The position numbers and the translations under genes are program-made. From contig MNCI01015670.1 in assembly GCA_015680685.1 (NCBI GenBank), positions 436,486 through 500,485 on the forward strand: 64,000 bases of DNA, given 5' to 3'. Positions 45,926 through 55,830 of the stretch are shown piece after piece. How positions within the stretch are numbered: the first letter of the stretch is position 1; every line of letters starts with the position of its first letter. The notes under the pieces are model-generated. The model was not told the DNA's origin, made no database searches, and saw only the letters and a list, made by a program, of their open reading frames with translations. The DNA is from Gnetum montanum. Its lineage: Eukaryota; Streptophyta; Gnetopsida; Gnetales; Gnetaceae.

Positions 45926-47447
45926 TGAAACAACACGAAATTTGGACTATAACATCTCAACTACAAATTTGGCTAAGTGTTGAGACTATGCTTAACCCTA
46001 GTTGAGAGCATAGTTAGCCTCTAGTAGAGAGCATAGTCAACACAAAGGCTAGTTTTATAATTTTTTCTAAGTGCCATCATGAAGCTAGAAGCTACAAATT
46101 TTTCTAAGTGCTAAGACTACACACTCCACTACCCCATAGCATAGTTAGCCTCTCATGGAGAGTGTAGTTAGCATGAAGGCCCAGTTTTCACATATTTTTC
46201 CAAGTGTTGAGACCATGCTAAAATCAAATTGGGAGCATAGTTAGCCTCTAGTGGAGAGTGTAGTTGGCACATGGCCAATTTTTGCAAATTTTTCTAAGTG
46301 TGGGACTACGCTCTTCCCTAGTCCAGAGTAGTCAAGTGTAATTAGCTAGAATAGCCTCCAATGGCCTTCACAGCATGGCAACACCACCTAGCTTAGCTCC
46401 AACTCATCTCTAGCAAGCATAGTTAGCAAAATTCATCTCTTTTGTATCTCCTTTTGTCCCCAAAAGTATAACTACACTCTACCACATGCAAGACAGTGGG
46501 GAGTGTAGTCTTTAAAATTTCATTTTTTAGGTACCTTGTGGTCCTCTCAGCACACACACATGTAATTGGCAGCATAGTCATAGTCTCACAGTCTCATAGA
46601 GTCTTGCAAAGCACAACACCACAAGCCTTAGTGAAAAGCATAGTTTGATGACAACATAGTCCCAATCGTTCCCTCTACCACATGGCAATCACAGTACATT
46701 TCATGCTAAGACTAACCTTATAAATACCCCCACCCTCAATTTTTTCAATGTGGGCATTTTTTTGGGTGAGCAAAATTGAACCATTAGCAAATTTGGATTA
46801 GCAAAATTAAAACATCATCAAACCAAAGGTACTCTAGTGAACTGGAGAGAGGCAAAGTTGCATACCACTGTAGACCACTGCATCTCACTGCACACTACAG
46901 TGACTAACCCAACATGCATAAACATGATAGTGAAATGTTAGTCTCCATAGCCAGACACCTCTGAGACTATGACTATGCTATCTACGATGCCTATTGTACA
47001 CCGTGTACCTTCTAACCCCTTTGTTGTTAACTATGCTTAATCCCATTTGGGGGGGGGGAGGGTGTTTTGCTTCTCTCTCTCTCTCTCTCTCTCTTTGCAT
47101 TTTTAGCATTTTATTTACATCTTTTGTTGTTTCATTGCATAGCCACACCTAAAACTATGGTTTGGAAACAATCCCCACATGTTGATACCTTTATCTTTAC
47201 CAAAAAAATGTAAGTACACTTGACACAATTAACATTGTTGACACTAATTGAACACTTAGCACTATTTCAAATTAGCATCATAGCTAGCCACACTACACCT
47301 CGGTTGCATATGATAAGTCCCTATTCAATCAACAAGCCCATTTAGGGAACCTCTTCTTCGCCTTCAGTAGGCCCTCACATGGACTTAGGGTTAGGCTGTG
47401 CACCCATGAACCTCTTAGTGTTCTAGCTATCAACATTTTCAATCACA
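45926..47447 (+). repeat. Family B 3' LTR (about 1.52 kb)
   Basis: Begins TGAAACAACACG and ends TTTTCAATCACA. TATA box TTATAAATA at about 46718-46726. Hairpin units and the CT tract (47072-47094) correspond to those in the 5' LTR. Confidence 0.86.
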
Positions 47448-47452
47448 AGTAT

Positions 47453-47859
47453 GATTATCTTATTTGATGGTAGTTGTCTTAATCTTCAACTCATAAATTC
47501 AGGTAGCATCTTTCACTTTGAAGTAATTCTGTCTCACAACTTCCCAGTTATCTTGAGTTGTGAGAAGAAACATGCATGTGTCACTTATTTTGGGTGACAT
47601 CAAATTATAGAGCCATACCATGATTATCAAATCCTTCTCATCCCATTTTGCAAACTTGGGATTGTCCTCTTTTAGTCCCATGCCAAAGATGTTATCTGAT
47701 TTTCCTTTGCCTTTTTGAATTATTCACACCAATTAGGACAACTTCAAGTAGTTTTTCTTGGTTAAGTTGATAGGCTATATTAATTTTCTAAAGGTATTAC
47801 AGTTGTAGGTTGGTGGAGGTTTCCACCAGGTAGACAATGATCTTGGATTCTTCAGACAT
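47453..47859 (-). pseudogene. Copia gag, N-terminal part
   Basis: Starts MSEESKIIVYLVETST at 47859, a typical copia Gag start. It then reads FAKWDEKDLIIMVWLYN, ISDTCMFLLTTQDNWEVV and QNYFKVKDA, the UBN2 Gag core, before the B insertion. The piece at 47499-47681 is open; stops occur before and after it. Confidence 0.88.
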
Positions 47860-47988
47860 TTTGGAAAAGAAAAAACATGGACAAGAAGAGGATTACAACA
47901 ATAAGGGATGAATTGCCCAATTGGAAATGATAATGAAGGCCATAATAGAAGAAGAAATATGGCAATGAAGGTCAATTTAAAACCTAAT

Positions 47989-48000
47989 TCTCTAATACCA
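47989..48000 (-). promoter_or_regulatory. Copia primer-binding site, initiator-Met tRNA type
   Basis: Minus strand TGGTATTAGAG directly follows the 5' LTR end TTTTTTCA. It matches the usual TGGTATCAGAGC with a C-to-T change. Confidence 0.88.
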
Positions 48001-48204
48001 TGAAAAAATTTTAAAAGAAAGAAAAATCTTTTTCACTTGATTACTTCTTGTTTATAAGTGAAGGTATATATAGAGATTATATTGAGAAAATTAAGGAGAA
48101 AATCTCTCCAAATCAACTAATTCTTGAAAATTAGAAAAATATCAATTAATCACTAAATAAAAATTAGATGAGAGGGTAGTGTTGTTTTCTGCTCAATTCT
48201 GTCA
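48001..48204 (-). repeat. Copia 5' LTR (204 bp)
   Basis: Aligns with 26507-26699, bounded by TG and CA, with TATATATAG in the middle as the likely TATA region. Confidence 0.88.
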
Positions 48205-48229
48205 ATCCTTTTTGAGATGTTAAAGAGAA

Positions 48230-50480
48230 TTGGAATATATGATTGGATGATAGTGGAAGGTTGCTATGATAAAATGTTGTTTATAATTTTTATGAATGGT
48301 TGACTGATGGTGTCTTAGATGGAGTAAATAATTTGCAAGCCATTGTACAAGGTCAGAATTGCACCTTCAACGCAAACGATGTTGCAAATCTCATATAAGT
48401 TCCATGCAGCAATGAGCTAGCTATCAAGGAATGACGGTGAAAGAATAGTGAAAATCACTTGATTTAGTATGCCCAAAATTTTGATAAGAGAGATAGCAAC
48501 CCAAATTACTACCTAGACTTGTTGTTGCTCTTAAAATTTATGTAGTGGGCTTTATTTCTAGTAAAAGCAATAAAAGCTAAGATTTCTAACAATGCAATTT
48601 TACTGATGTGGGCATTGGATAATAATGAAAGTATTCCTCTTGATATCCCAATGATCATATTGTCCGAGATGAGGAGGTGTGAAAGGGCATGGCAATTTCA
48701 TGATGTTAGAGAGTCTCTAGGGTTTCCAATTATTGTGACCAATTTACTATAGAAACACAACATATAGTTTATCCCTACCCAACTTTAGGATATAGTGAAG
48801 TTGGAGCTTGATAGCATTTTTAGGAATGAATCCTTGTCTCTAAGAGGCCTGAAAGCTCAACAAATGTGAAATAAGATGATAAGCCTTCTATGCAAGATGT
48901 GTGTCATCATGACAAATGTTCTTTAAAAGAAATTAGAGACAAGTTAGATAATGTAATTGAGAATTACATCAATACCCCAAAAGCAATGCAGCACTTTGAA
49001 ATACTATGGAAGAGCTAAAAGCCAATAAGTCTCAGTTGATGGAAGAGAACAATGCATTGAAGTCAAAAATTACAAGCTTTGTGTCCAATGAAAAGATTTG
49101 CATGAACAAGCTTCTTGATCAGAATCAAAAAATGGGTGATGAAATTGTAGCACTAAATAGTGAAATATGCATGCTAAGAAATGCATTGGTGGCCAAAAAA
49201 CATTCAGCCTAATAGAAGAAACATCATAGAGGACCCTAAAAACGGTATGATGTTGTACATTTTCTAAATTTCTTTAAATATTTATTGTTTTTAGAAGTTT
49301 CTATTTTAATGTGCTTAATGTCAATGTGTGTAACAAGTTTGGATGATATGGGTACATCCAAAGCATCTAAGAGATTATTTGCTTCTACTGAGTATAACAA
49401 AGAACAAGTAATTCATAAAGCAATAGGTAAGTAAAGTAGATATTTTTGTTGCATTTGTTACATTTAGAAATTAAAATTTTTGTTTTTTCGGTTACCGTAT
49501 TCTTATTATATGTATGAAACAATAATAGTAAAATGCTATATAATTTTATTATCTAATTTTTTCATCTTGTAGTAGATGCTAATGCTGATTTCAAAACACC
49601 AATAATTGATGAATGTGCAATAATTGACAAAGTGATGTAGCTAGTTGTTTCTGGTTTGGTTTTCAATAAAGAGGTTGTGAGGACATCATTTCTCTAATAT
49701 GTTACCATTGGATTCTCTTTTAGGACTTTATATAAAAAATGTTGGAAAGAATGGCTAGATGATGACATCATTGATATCTACATCATGCACTTGAAGAAAC
49801 TTTATAAGTCTCTTTATGGCTACCATGAACTTCAAAATTCAAAATATTTCATTTTTAACACTATGTTTCAATGTTATGCAAAGTCCTTCAAGATCAAGAT
49901 GTAGGCAACTCAAAAAAACTAGTCAAAACATAGATTAAACAATAGTAGCAAAAGACATATCATCAATGTTGAAAGTAATACATTGATTGAAGAAGATGTT
50001 AATGATTTGTTTTAGAAGTAGATACTATTAAAGAGCTTAACGATAAAATGTGTTGGGATGAGTGTTTGCAATCCAAACACACATTCTTCTATCTTCCTTT
50101 CAACACTAGTGGGCATTAGGTTCTTATTGTTGTTGATGTACTAGCTTATAAAATCTTGGTGTATGATTCAATGCCTTCTACACAACATCTTGCAATAGTT
50201 AGAAAATTGATGTTGAAGTATATTGAGTGTTTATTTGATGGGATGTTTGGTTGCTATGATTTTTTTGTGGATGTCAAGGGAAAGAGAAAGAAATGAGCTT
50301 CAAAATGGAATGTAATTTTAGTAGAAGGTCTTCCCAAACAAGAAAATTGATATGACTATGAAATGTATAAAATTATCTTTATGCATAACTTAGTACTCTG
50401 TAAAGAGTTGAAAGCACTTATGAATTTTCTTCAGCATATTGGAAGACCATCATATGAGAAATTCTAAGTTATCCTAGGGT
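48230..50480 (+). pseudogene. Dead Ulp1/C48-peptidase gene of plant-transposon type
   Basis: The N-terminal part reads CTFNANDVANLI then VPCSN, a block seen in plant transposon/PMD-like Ulp1 proteins, followed by a helical region (KAKISNNAILLMWAL). A coiled coil lies at 49006-49212 (MEELKANKSQLMEENNALKS), a probable intron at 49427-49572 (GTAAGT to TTGTAG) and then the C48 core: WLDDDIIDIYI, YLPFNTSGH (His 50114), VLIVVDVLAYKILVYDS (Asp 50165) and a final block where the expected YDCGMYV reads YDYEMYK, so the catalytic Cys is Tyr (50357-50359). The Trp after the His is a stop. Such genes are carried by MULE- and CACTA-like elements; which one is not determined. Confidence 0.65.
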
Positions 50481-51239
50481 TCATCAGGTTTGGAGAAATA
50501 GTGTTTGTGGCATATGCTAAATGAAAATTACAATGAGCATGGTCCATTTTTATTAAGTGATGTATGAAAATCTGATTATAGTCATTGTCCATGATGCATT
50601 CCATTTTGCTAATGCTATTATATTGTAAACTACATCTCTTCCATGATTTCATAAATGATTTTGATTGTAATGAATATCTATCTCATTTTTGTAACAGTAT
50701 GTGTAATAAATTGTTTCAATGTTACATTAGTTTTAACATTTTTGGTCTAATAACTCATCCTTAATTGTGCCTCATATGTTATGACTAGTCTAATACTCAT
50801 GATTACAAAAAAGGTTAAAAAATATGCTCGAAACAAATATATGGTATTGAAATATATAAAATATTAATTTCCAATTTGAAAGGTAATAATTATAATTGAT
50901 TTTCATTAACATACATGTTGCACTATCCTTGAACACTTGCTTTGTGAGCCATTGCAAAATGCATGGCATCACACTTTAGCATTCCCAACCTTTTAGCCAT
51001 AGACTAGTATGACATGCAAGTTGCAGGACCACTCACAACTAAGACACTACCTCCTAAGTGTGATAACATGCAAGTTGTAGGATCACTCGCACTATGTTGA
51101 GCATGTCTTTGTTTCAAGATGTGAAATAACTATATTTTGCACCTCCACACATAGTCTCCTAGTTTTCATGCTACTAGTGCCATGCGCCTCGCAACATCTC
51201 CCATAGTGGTCTACTACATACATTATGATGATATTGTGA
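50481..51239. other. Anonymous DNA with ACATGCAAGTTGCAGGA motifs
   Basis: No gene. Two near-identical stretches around 51014 and 51066 (GCAAGTTGCAGGACCACTC and GCAAGTTGTAGGATCACTC) belong to the motif group seen at 25.8, 53.5 and 57.7 kb. Confidence 0.45.
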
Positions 51240-53180
51240 GGGAAGTGTGAATAGCACACCCTCTTGTAGATCCTACCGGAAGGTAGCCAAAACTACCAAA
51301 AGGAAAAAACCCCTTGTAATTTGAGGCTACTAGATGGAATAGGATCATTCGAATGGATGCAGATCAATGAGATGTCACGTAGACCTTGTAGAAGGGAACA
51401 ATCACTCTAAGATTATGGCCTCCAAAAGGTAAAAGGCCATCTGATTGGAAGTGCAAGCTAAGCTACGAGGGGATGCAACTAGTGCCCTCCTGTAGTCCCT
51501 ACCGGAAGGTAGCTAAACCTTTCCGAAGGAAAATATCCCTTGTAATTAGAGGCTACCAAATGGAATAGGATCATCTAAAAGGATGAGGATTAGCTGGATG
51601 GCACACAAATCTTCTAGAAGGAAGAAATCACTCCAAGATCATGGCCACTAGAAGGCAAGGGGCCATTTAGTTGGAAGTGCAAGCTAAGTTGTGATGGGGT
51701 GCAACTAGCACCCTCCCATAGTCCCTATCAGAAGGCAACCAAACATTCCATAAGGTAGAAATCCCTTGTAATTTGAGGCTACCAAATGGAATAGGATCAT
51801 ATAGAAGGATGAGGATCAACTAGATAGCATGTAGACCTTCTAGAAGGGAGCAATCACTCCAAGATCATGGCCATTGGAAGGCAAGGGATCATCTGGTTGG
51901 AAGTGCAAGCTAAGTTACAAGTGGGTGCAACTAGCACCCTCCCACAATCCCTACCAAAAGGTAACCAAACCTTCTAGAAGGGAAAAATCCCTTGTTCTTT
52001 TGAGGCTATTAAATGAAATAGGATCATCTAGAAGGGTGAGGATCAACCAGATGGCACATAGACATTCCAAAAGGGAGCAATCGCTCTGAGATTGTGGCCA
52101 CCAAAAGGTAGCGGGCCATCTAGTTGGAAGTGCAAGATGAGTTATGATGGGGTGCAACTAGCACCCATCATAGTCCCTACAGGAAGGTAGCCTAACCTTC
52201 TAAAAGGAAAAAATCCCTTGTAATTTAAGGCTACTGAATGAAATAAGATCATCTATAAGGGTGAGGATCAACCAGATGGCATACAGACCTTCTAGAAGGG
52301 AGCAATTGCTCCAAGATCATGGCCACTAGAAGGCAGGGGGCCATTCAATTGGAAGTGAAAACTTAGCTATGATGGGGTGCTACTAGCACCCTCCTACAAT
52401 CCCTACCGAATGGCAGCATAACCTTTTGGAAAGGAAAAATCCCTTATAATTTGAGGCTACTAGATGAAATAGAATCATCCAGAAGGATGAGGATCAACTG
52501 GATGACACACAAACCTTCCAAAAGGGATCAATTGCTTCGAGATCATGGCCATTGAAAGGTAGGGAGCCATCTAGTTGAAAGTGCAAGCTAAGCTACAAGG
52601 GGGTGTGACAAGCACCCTCATGTAGTCCCTATCGAAAGGTAGCCAAACATTTCGAAAAGGAAAAATCCCTTGTAATGTGAGCCTTCCAGATGAAATATGG
52701 TCATATGAAAGGATGAGGATCAATCAAATGACACACAAACCTTCAAAAAGGGAGTGATAAATTTGAGATCATGGCCACCAAAAGGTAAGGGGCCATTTGG
52801 TTAGAAGTGGAAGCTAACCTAGGGGGGTGCTATTAACACCCTCCCACAGTCCCTACCGAAAGGTAGTTGAACCTTCTAGAAGTGAAAAATCCCTTGTAAT
52901 TCAAGGCTACCAAATAAGATAGGATCATCTGAAAGGATGAGGATTAACCAAATGACATGCAAACCTTCCTAAAGGAAGTAATCACTTTAAGATTATGGCC
53001 ACTGGAAGGCAGGGGACCATCCAGTTGGAAGTGTAAGCTGAGCTTTAAGGTGGTGCGACTAGCACCCTTCCATAGTCTCTATTGGAAGGTAGCTAAACCT
53101 TTCAAAAGGGAAAAATCCTTTGTAATTCAAGGCTTCCAGATAGAATAGGGTCATCCAAAAGGGTGAGGATCAATTAAAAA
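51240..53180 (+). repeat. 226-bp tandem satellite, about 8.5 copies
   Basis: The landmark GCACCCTCC recurs at about 51482, 51708, 51933, 52161, 52386, 52612, 52836 and 53062, a period of 224-228 bp. Each unit also contains ATCCCTTGTAATT, ATAGGATCATC and AAGATCATGGCCAC. Within a unit a short CCTTCTAGAAGG-like palindrome recurs several times in intact or altered form. Copies are clearly diverged, so the array is not recently homogenised. Short open frames within it are incidental. Confidence 0.92.
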
Positions 53181-54440
53181 GGAGAAATTATATTCCTAAC
53201 ATTCTAATATCTATAGTTGCTACCATTGAATGTTTCTATTTCTTCAATGTACTTAGTAGTACTCACTATCTTAATGTACTTAAGAAGAGAAGAGACTAAA
53301 TTTTCTTGAATTACTTGGGTTATTGGAAGAATGGTGTGATCTACATGCTCTAGCACTATCTCCATTTAATTTCCAATCTCAACTATGGCTTTCAAGACAT
53401 CGCACTGGCATAAATAACATAGTGCAAGGACAATGTGAGTTGCATGGCATTTCAACTACGTTTACATGTGCCTTGTATGTCCTCATAGTCTTTAATTTGA
53501 TTGCAAGATCTTGCAAGTGGTAATGCATCATAGGGGACAAATTACAAACTATAAGGATAATGCAAGATGCATATTTCCAACATTGTATTTACTAGAGTTT
53601 CAAGTGTAGCATGCGAGAGACTATGAGTTGAAGGTTCACTCGCACTATTTTACCATTAATTTCAATTTCAAACTACAAGGTCATTCATGCTCATAGTTTT
53701 GTGGCACCATTAAAAAAATAAGGCCAGCAATCAAATTGTGAATTGCATGTCACCGACACTTTATTTTTTCTTATGGTATATTACGCATGTCACTCGCATT
53801 TCACTTGCATTTTAGTGATGCACTTAGTAAAAATCAAATTTTACAACCACATGACCAGAAGAAAGCATTACAAGTTTTCCCACTACATCTTGTAAATCTA
53901 AAATTAGAGAACCAATAGAAATTTTTGCATGAAAACTAGAGGTAGAAATTTTAGCATTGATAAATAAAGTTGAAAATTGTTAAAAATACAATATGCTTGT
54001 GGCAGATTTCCATAGGTATCATATGTGTCAGTATCCTTACTTTGCCATTGACAATTTAAAATTAGATGAATGATTTCTAATAGAGATTATGAATTCCATC
54101 ATATGCACAAGGGATTATATTTTTATCCAAGTTGTCATTGTCATCATCATCCTAGGCTTATCCCAAAAAAATGAAGTTGAAATTTCATCTTCCAAATGCC
54201 TTTAAATTGTTGACATTAATAACCCAAAACTTTATGTAATCAAAAGAAAATTTTGCAATTTTCTACTTTTGTGCAATGTAAGAGATCATGGTATTAATTA
54301 AAAGAAAAATTATCGGTAAGAAAAAATGTAAATAGATAAATATAATAAAAAAGGAATGGCAAATTCAACTATCACCATATACATATACAAAGACATAAAA
54401 AACTAGCTAGATCCTAGTGCAATGTTTTGTTGAGCTTCAT
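53181..54440. other. Anonymous AT-rich DNA with CGCAT/TTGCA motifs
   Basis: No frame or RNA gene. At 53490-53840 are motifs like GCGAGAGACTATGAGTTG and TCACTCGCA, matching those at 25.8-26.1 kb. Confidence 0.45.
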
Positions 54441-54448
54441 TTGAAGCA

Positions 54449-55830
54449 TCAACCTTCGAAATATGTCTCTATGATAGAGTCATCAACCACGTTGTTTGGT
54501 TGCTCCTCCATTCCTGTTATTCTTGATGGTCCTACCTCTGAGTCATGGAGTGGAGTGGTCATCTGAATGAACATGGGATCACTAATATCATCCATCCCCA
54601 TAGAACCAAACACATGCAATGATTGAAATTGTTCATATGATTGTTTACCCAATGATTCAATATTCATGGATAGGTAGCCAAGGCTCATGCCCACCTATCC
54701 AAACTGGTGATCGATCTTTGATTGAATGGCATCCAAGAAAGCATCCAAGTGGGCTTTCAACCTACTCTCCATTGCCTCCAAGTAGGCAAATATTATTGCA
54801 CCATCTGCAAATTTCTATTGTTGTTGGGCAGGAATGATAGCTGCAACCTACATCTTCTCCTATTACCCATAAAACCATTGTCATTTAGCCTTGCATCCAT
54901 CTCCTTCGACATGTGGGTCTAAGAGCTAGATGAGATCATTAAGTCATGTCCTAGGGACATGTTGGGTGTAGAATGCATACCCCAAATTTGGAAGCTAGTC
55001 CACACCAAAAGCTTGGACCTCCATGTCATCCTTCTCTAGTTCCACAATTTTCCAATGCCTAAAAAGAGTAGATGTGGCAAATGGGAAAGGGACTGTAGCA
55101 CCATATTTGATGAAAATCTTTATTCTCTGCATGATAATGTTGGGATAGTTCAAAGAACAATCGCCCTCCAAATCTAGTAGTATCATAAGGGCAAAATACA
55201 TCACATGAGTGTGATGCATGACTGCCATGAGGTTTGTGTAGATTTCCCTAATCAGAATTCTTTGTTGTGGGCTAAAGTTCTTGTAGGACCATTCTATCTC
55301 GTTGATCAAAACCTTGGGCACCCTACCCAATAGCTATGTTTTTTTTGTCTCAGGTGGAAATAACAAAAAACTCCCATTATGGTCCAACTACCATGTTTAG
55401 CAACTGCGCTAAGATATCCTCTATAAGTATGTAAGCAAAGTCACTAATCTTGATCATCTTCGAGATATGTGATCCTTGATGATATGCCACGTAGAACTAA
55501 TGAGACTCCTCCTCATAGTAATCATCACCTCTAGTGATGATGAAAGCAAGATGGTGTTTAACAAACTTGTTAAGCATCTAAGGCCAAATGAGCTACATCA
55601 GGGTGCTAAAGTCCATTGGACACTACAAGGGTGCAAATTTAAGTTTCTCAACCCTTCGTTGTCATTCCTACTATGCTAATGACTCCTAGGCATAATGAAC
55701 TACCTCCTCCTTCTATTGTCTTGCAACATTCTGTCCAGCAACCTAAGAGCCTATAGGGTGTCTATTTGCAGTCTGTTAGATCTCCTCCTATCATCTGCTA
55801 GTTATGATGATGCTCCTCTTTGAGAACATA
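54449..55830 (-). pseudogene. Unidentified decayed coding region
   Basis: Minus-strand reading frame fragments run in order over about 1.4 kb. Open parts are 55330-54995 (MGRVPKVLINEIEWSYKNFS, then LIREIYTNLMAVMHHTH) and 54694-54449 (GYLSMNIESLGKQSYEQFQS), with interrupted coding-like sequence before and between. The composition is amphipathic and protein-like, with a heptad-like C-terminal part, and resembles accessory proteins of plant transposons in style only. I recognise no domain. It is interrupted by several stops. Confidence 0.4.

Larger units (their letters stand above)
37655..47447 (+). mobile_element. Family B gag-only LTR retrotransposon nested in copia gag
   Basis: Plus-strand element with long LTRs (37655 to about 39220, and 45926-47447), a polypurine tract AAAGAGGGGCC before the 3' LTR and a decayed gag-protease inside. 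No RT, RNase H or integrase; the last 2.7 kb before the 3' LTR is tandemly repetitive. The right flank AGTAT (47448-47452) restores copia gag frame (NHT-ITEYA) when joined to the left flank ending GTTAT. The left 5-mer AGCCC matches it only partly and is read as a decayed TSD. Confidence 0.88.
26507..48204 (-). mobile_element. Ty1/copia retrotransposon with two nested insertions
   Basis: Minus-strand copia element. The 3' LTR is 26507-26699 and the 5' LTR 48001-48204. Pol and gag lie between, interrupted by A3 (26862-33798) and B (37655-47447). Subtracting the inserts leaves about 5.0 kb, normal for a copia element with short LTRs. The minus-strand order is LTR, iMet-type PBS, gag, dead protease, integrase, RT, RNase H, polypurine tract, LTR. 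The flanking 5-mers (AAATT, ATCCT) do not match, so no TSD is proved. Reading frame is recovered across the B insertion and nearly across A3, which establishes the nesting order. Confidence 0.92.

Noticed and set aside
26502-48209. Target-site duplication of the copia element
   Set aside because: Flanking 5-mers AAATT and ATCCT do not match. Either the ends have changed or an LTR boundary is off by a few bases.
51240-53180. CRISPR-like array
   Set aside because: The units are 226 bp and repeat along their whole length with no spacers. It is a satellite in plant DNA.
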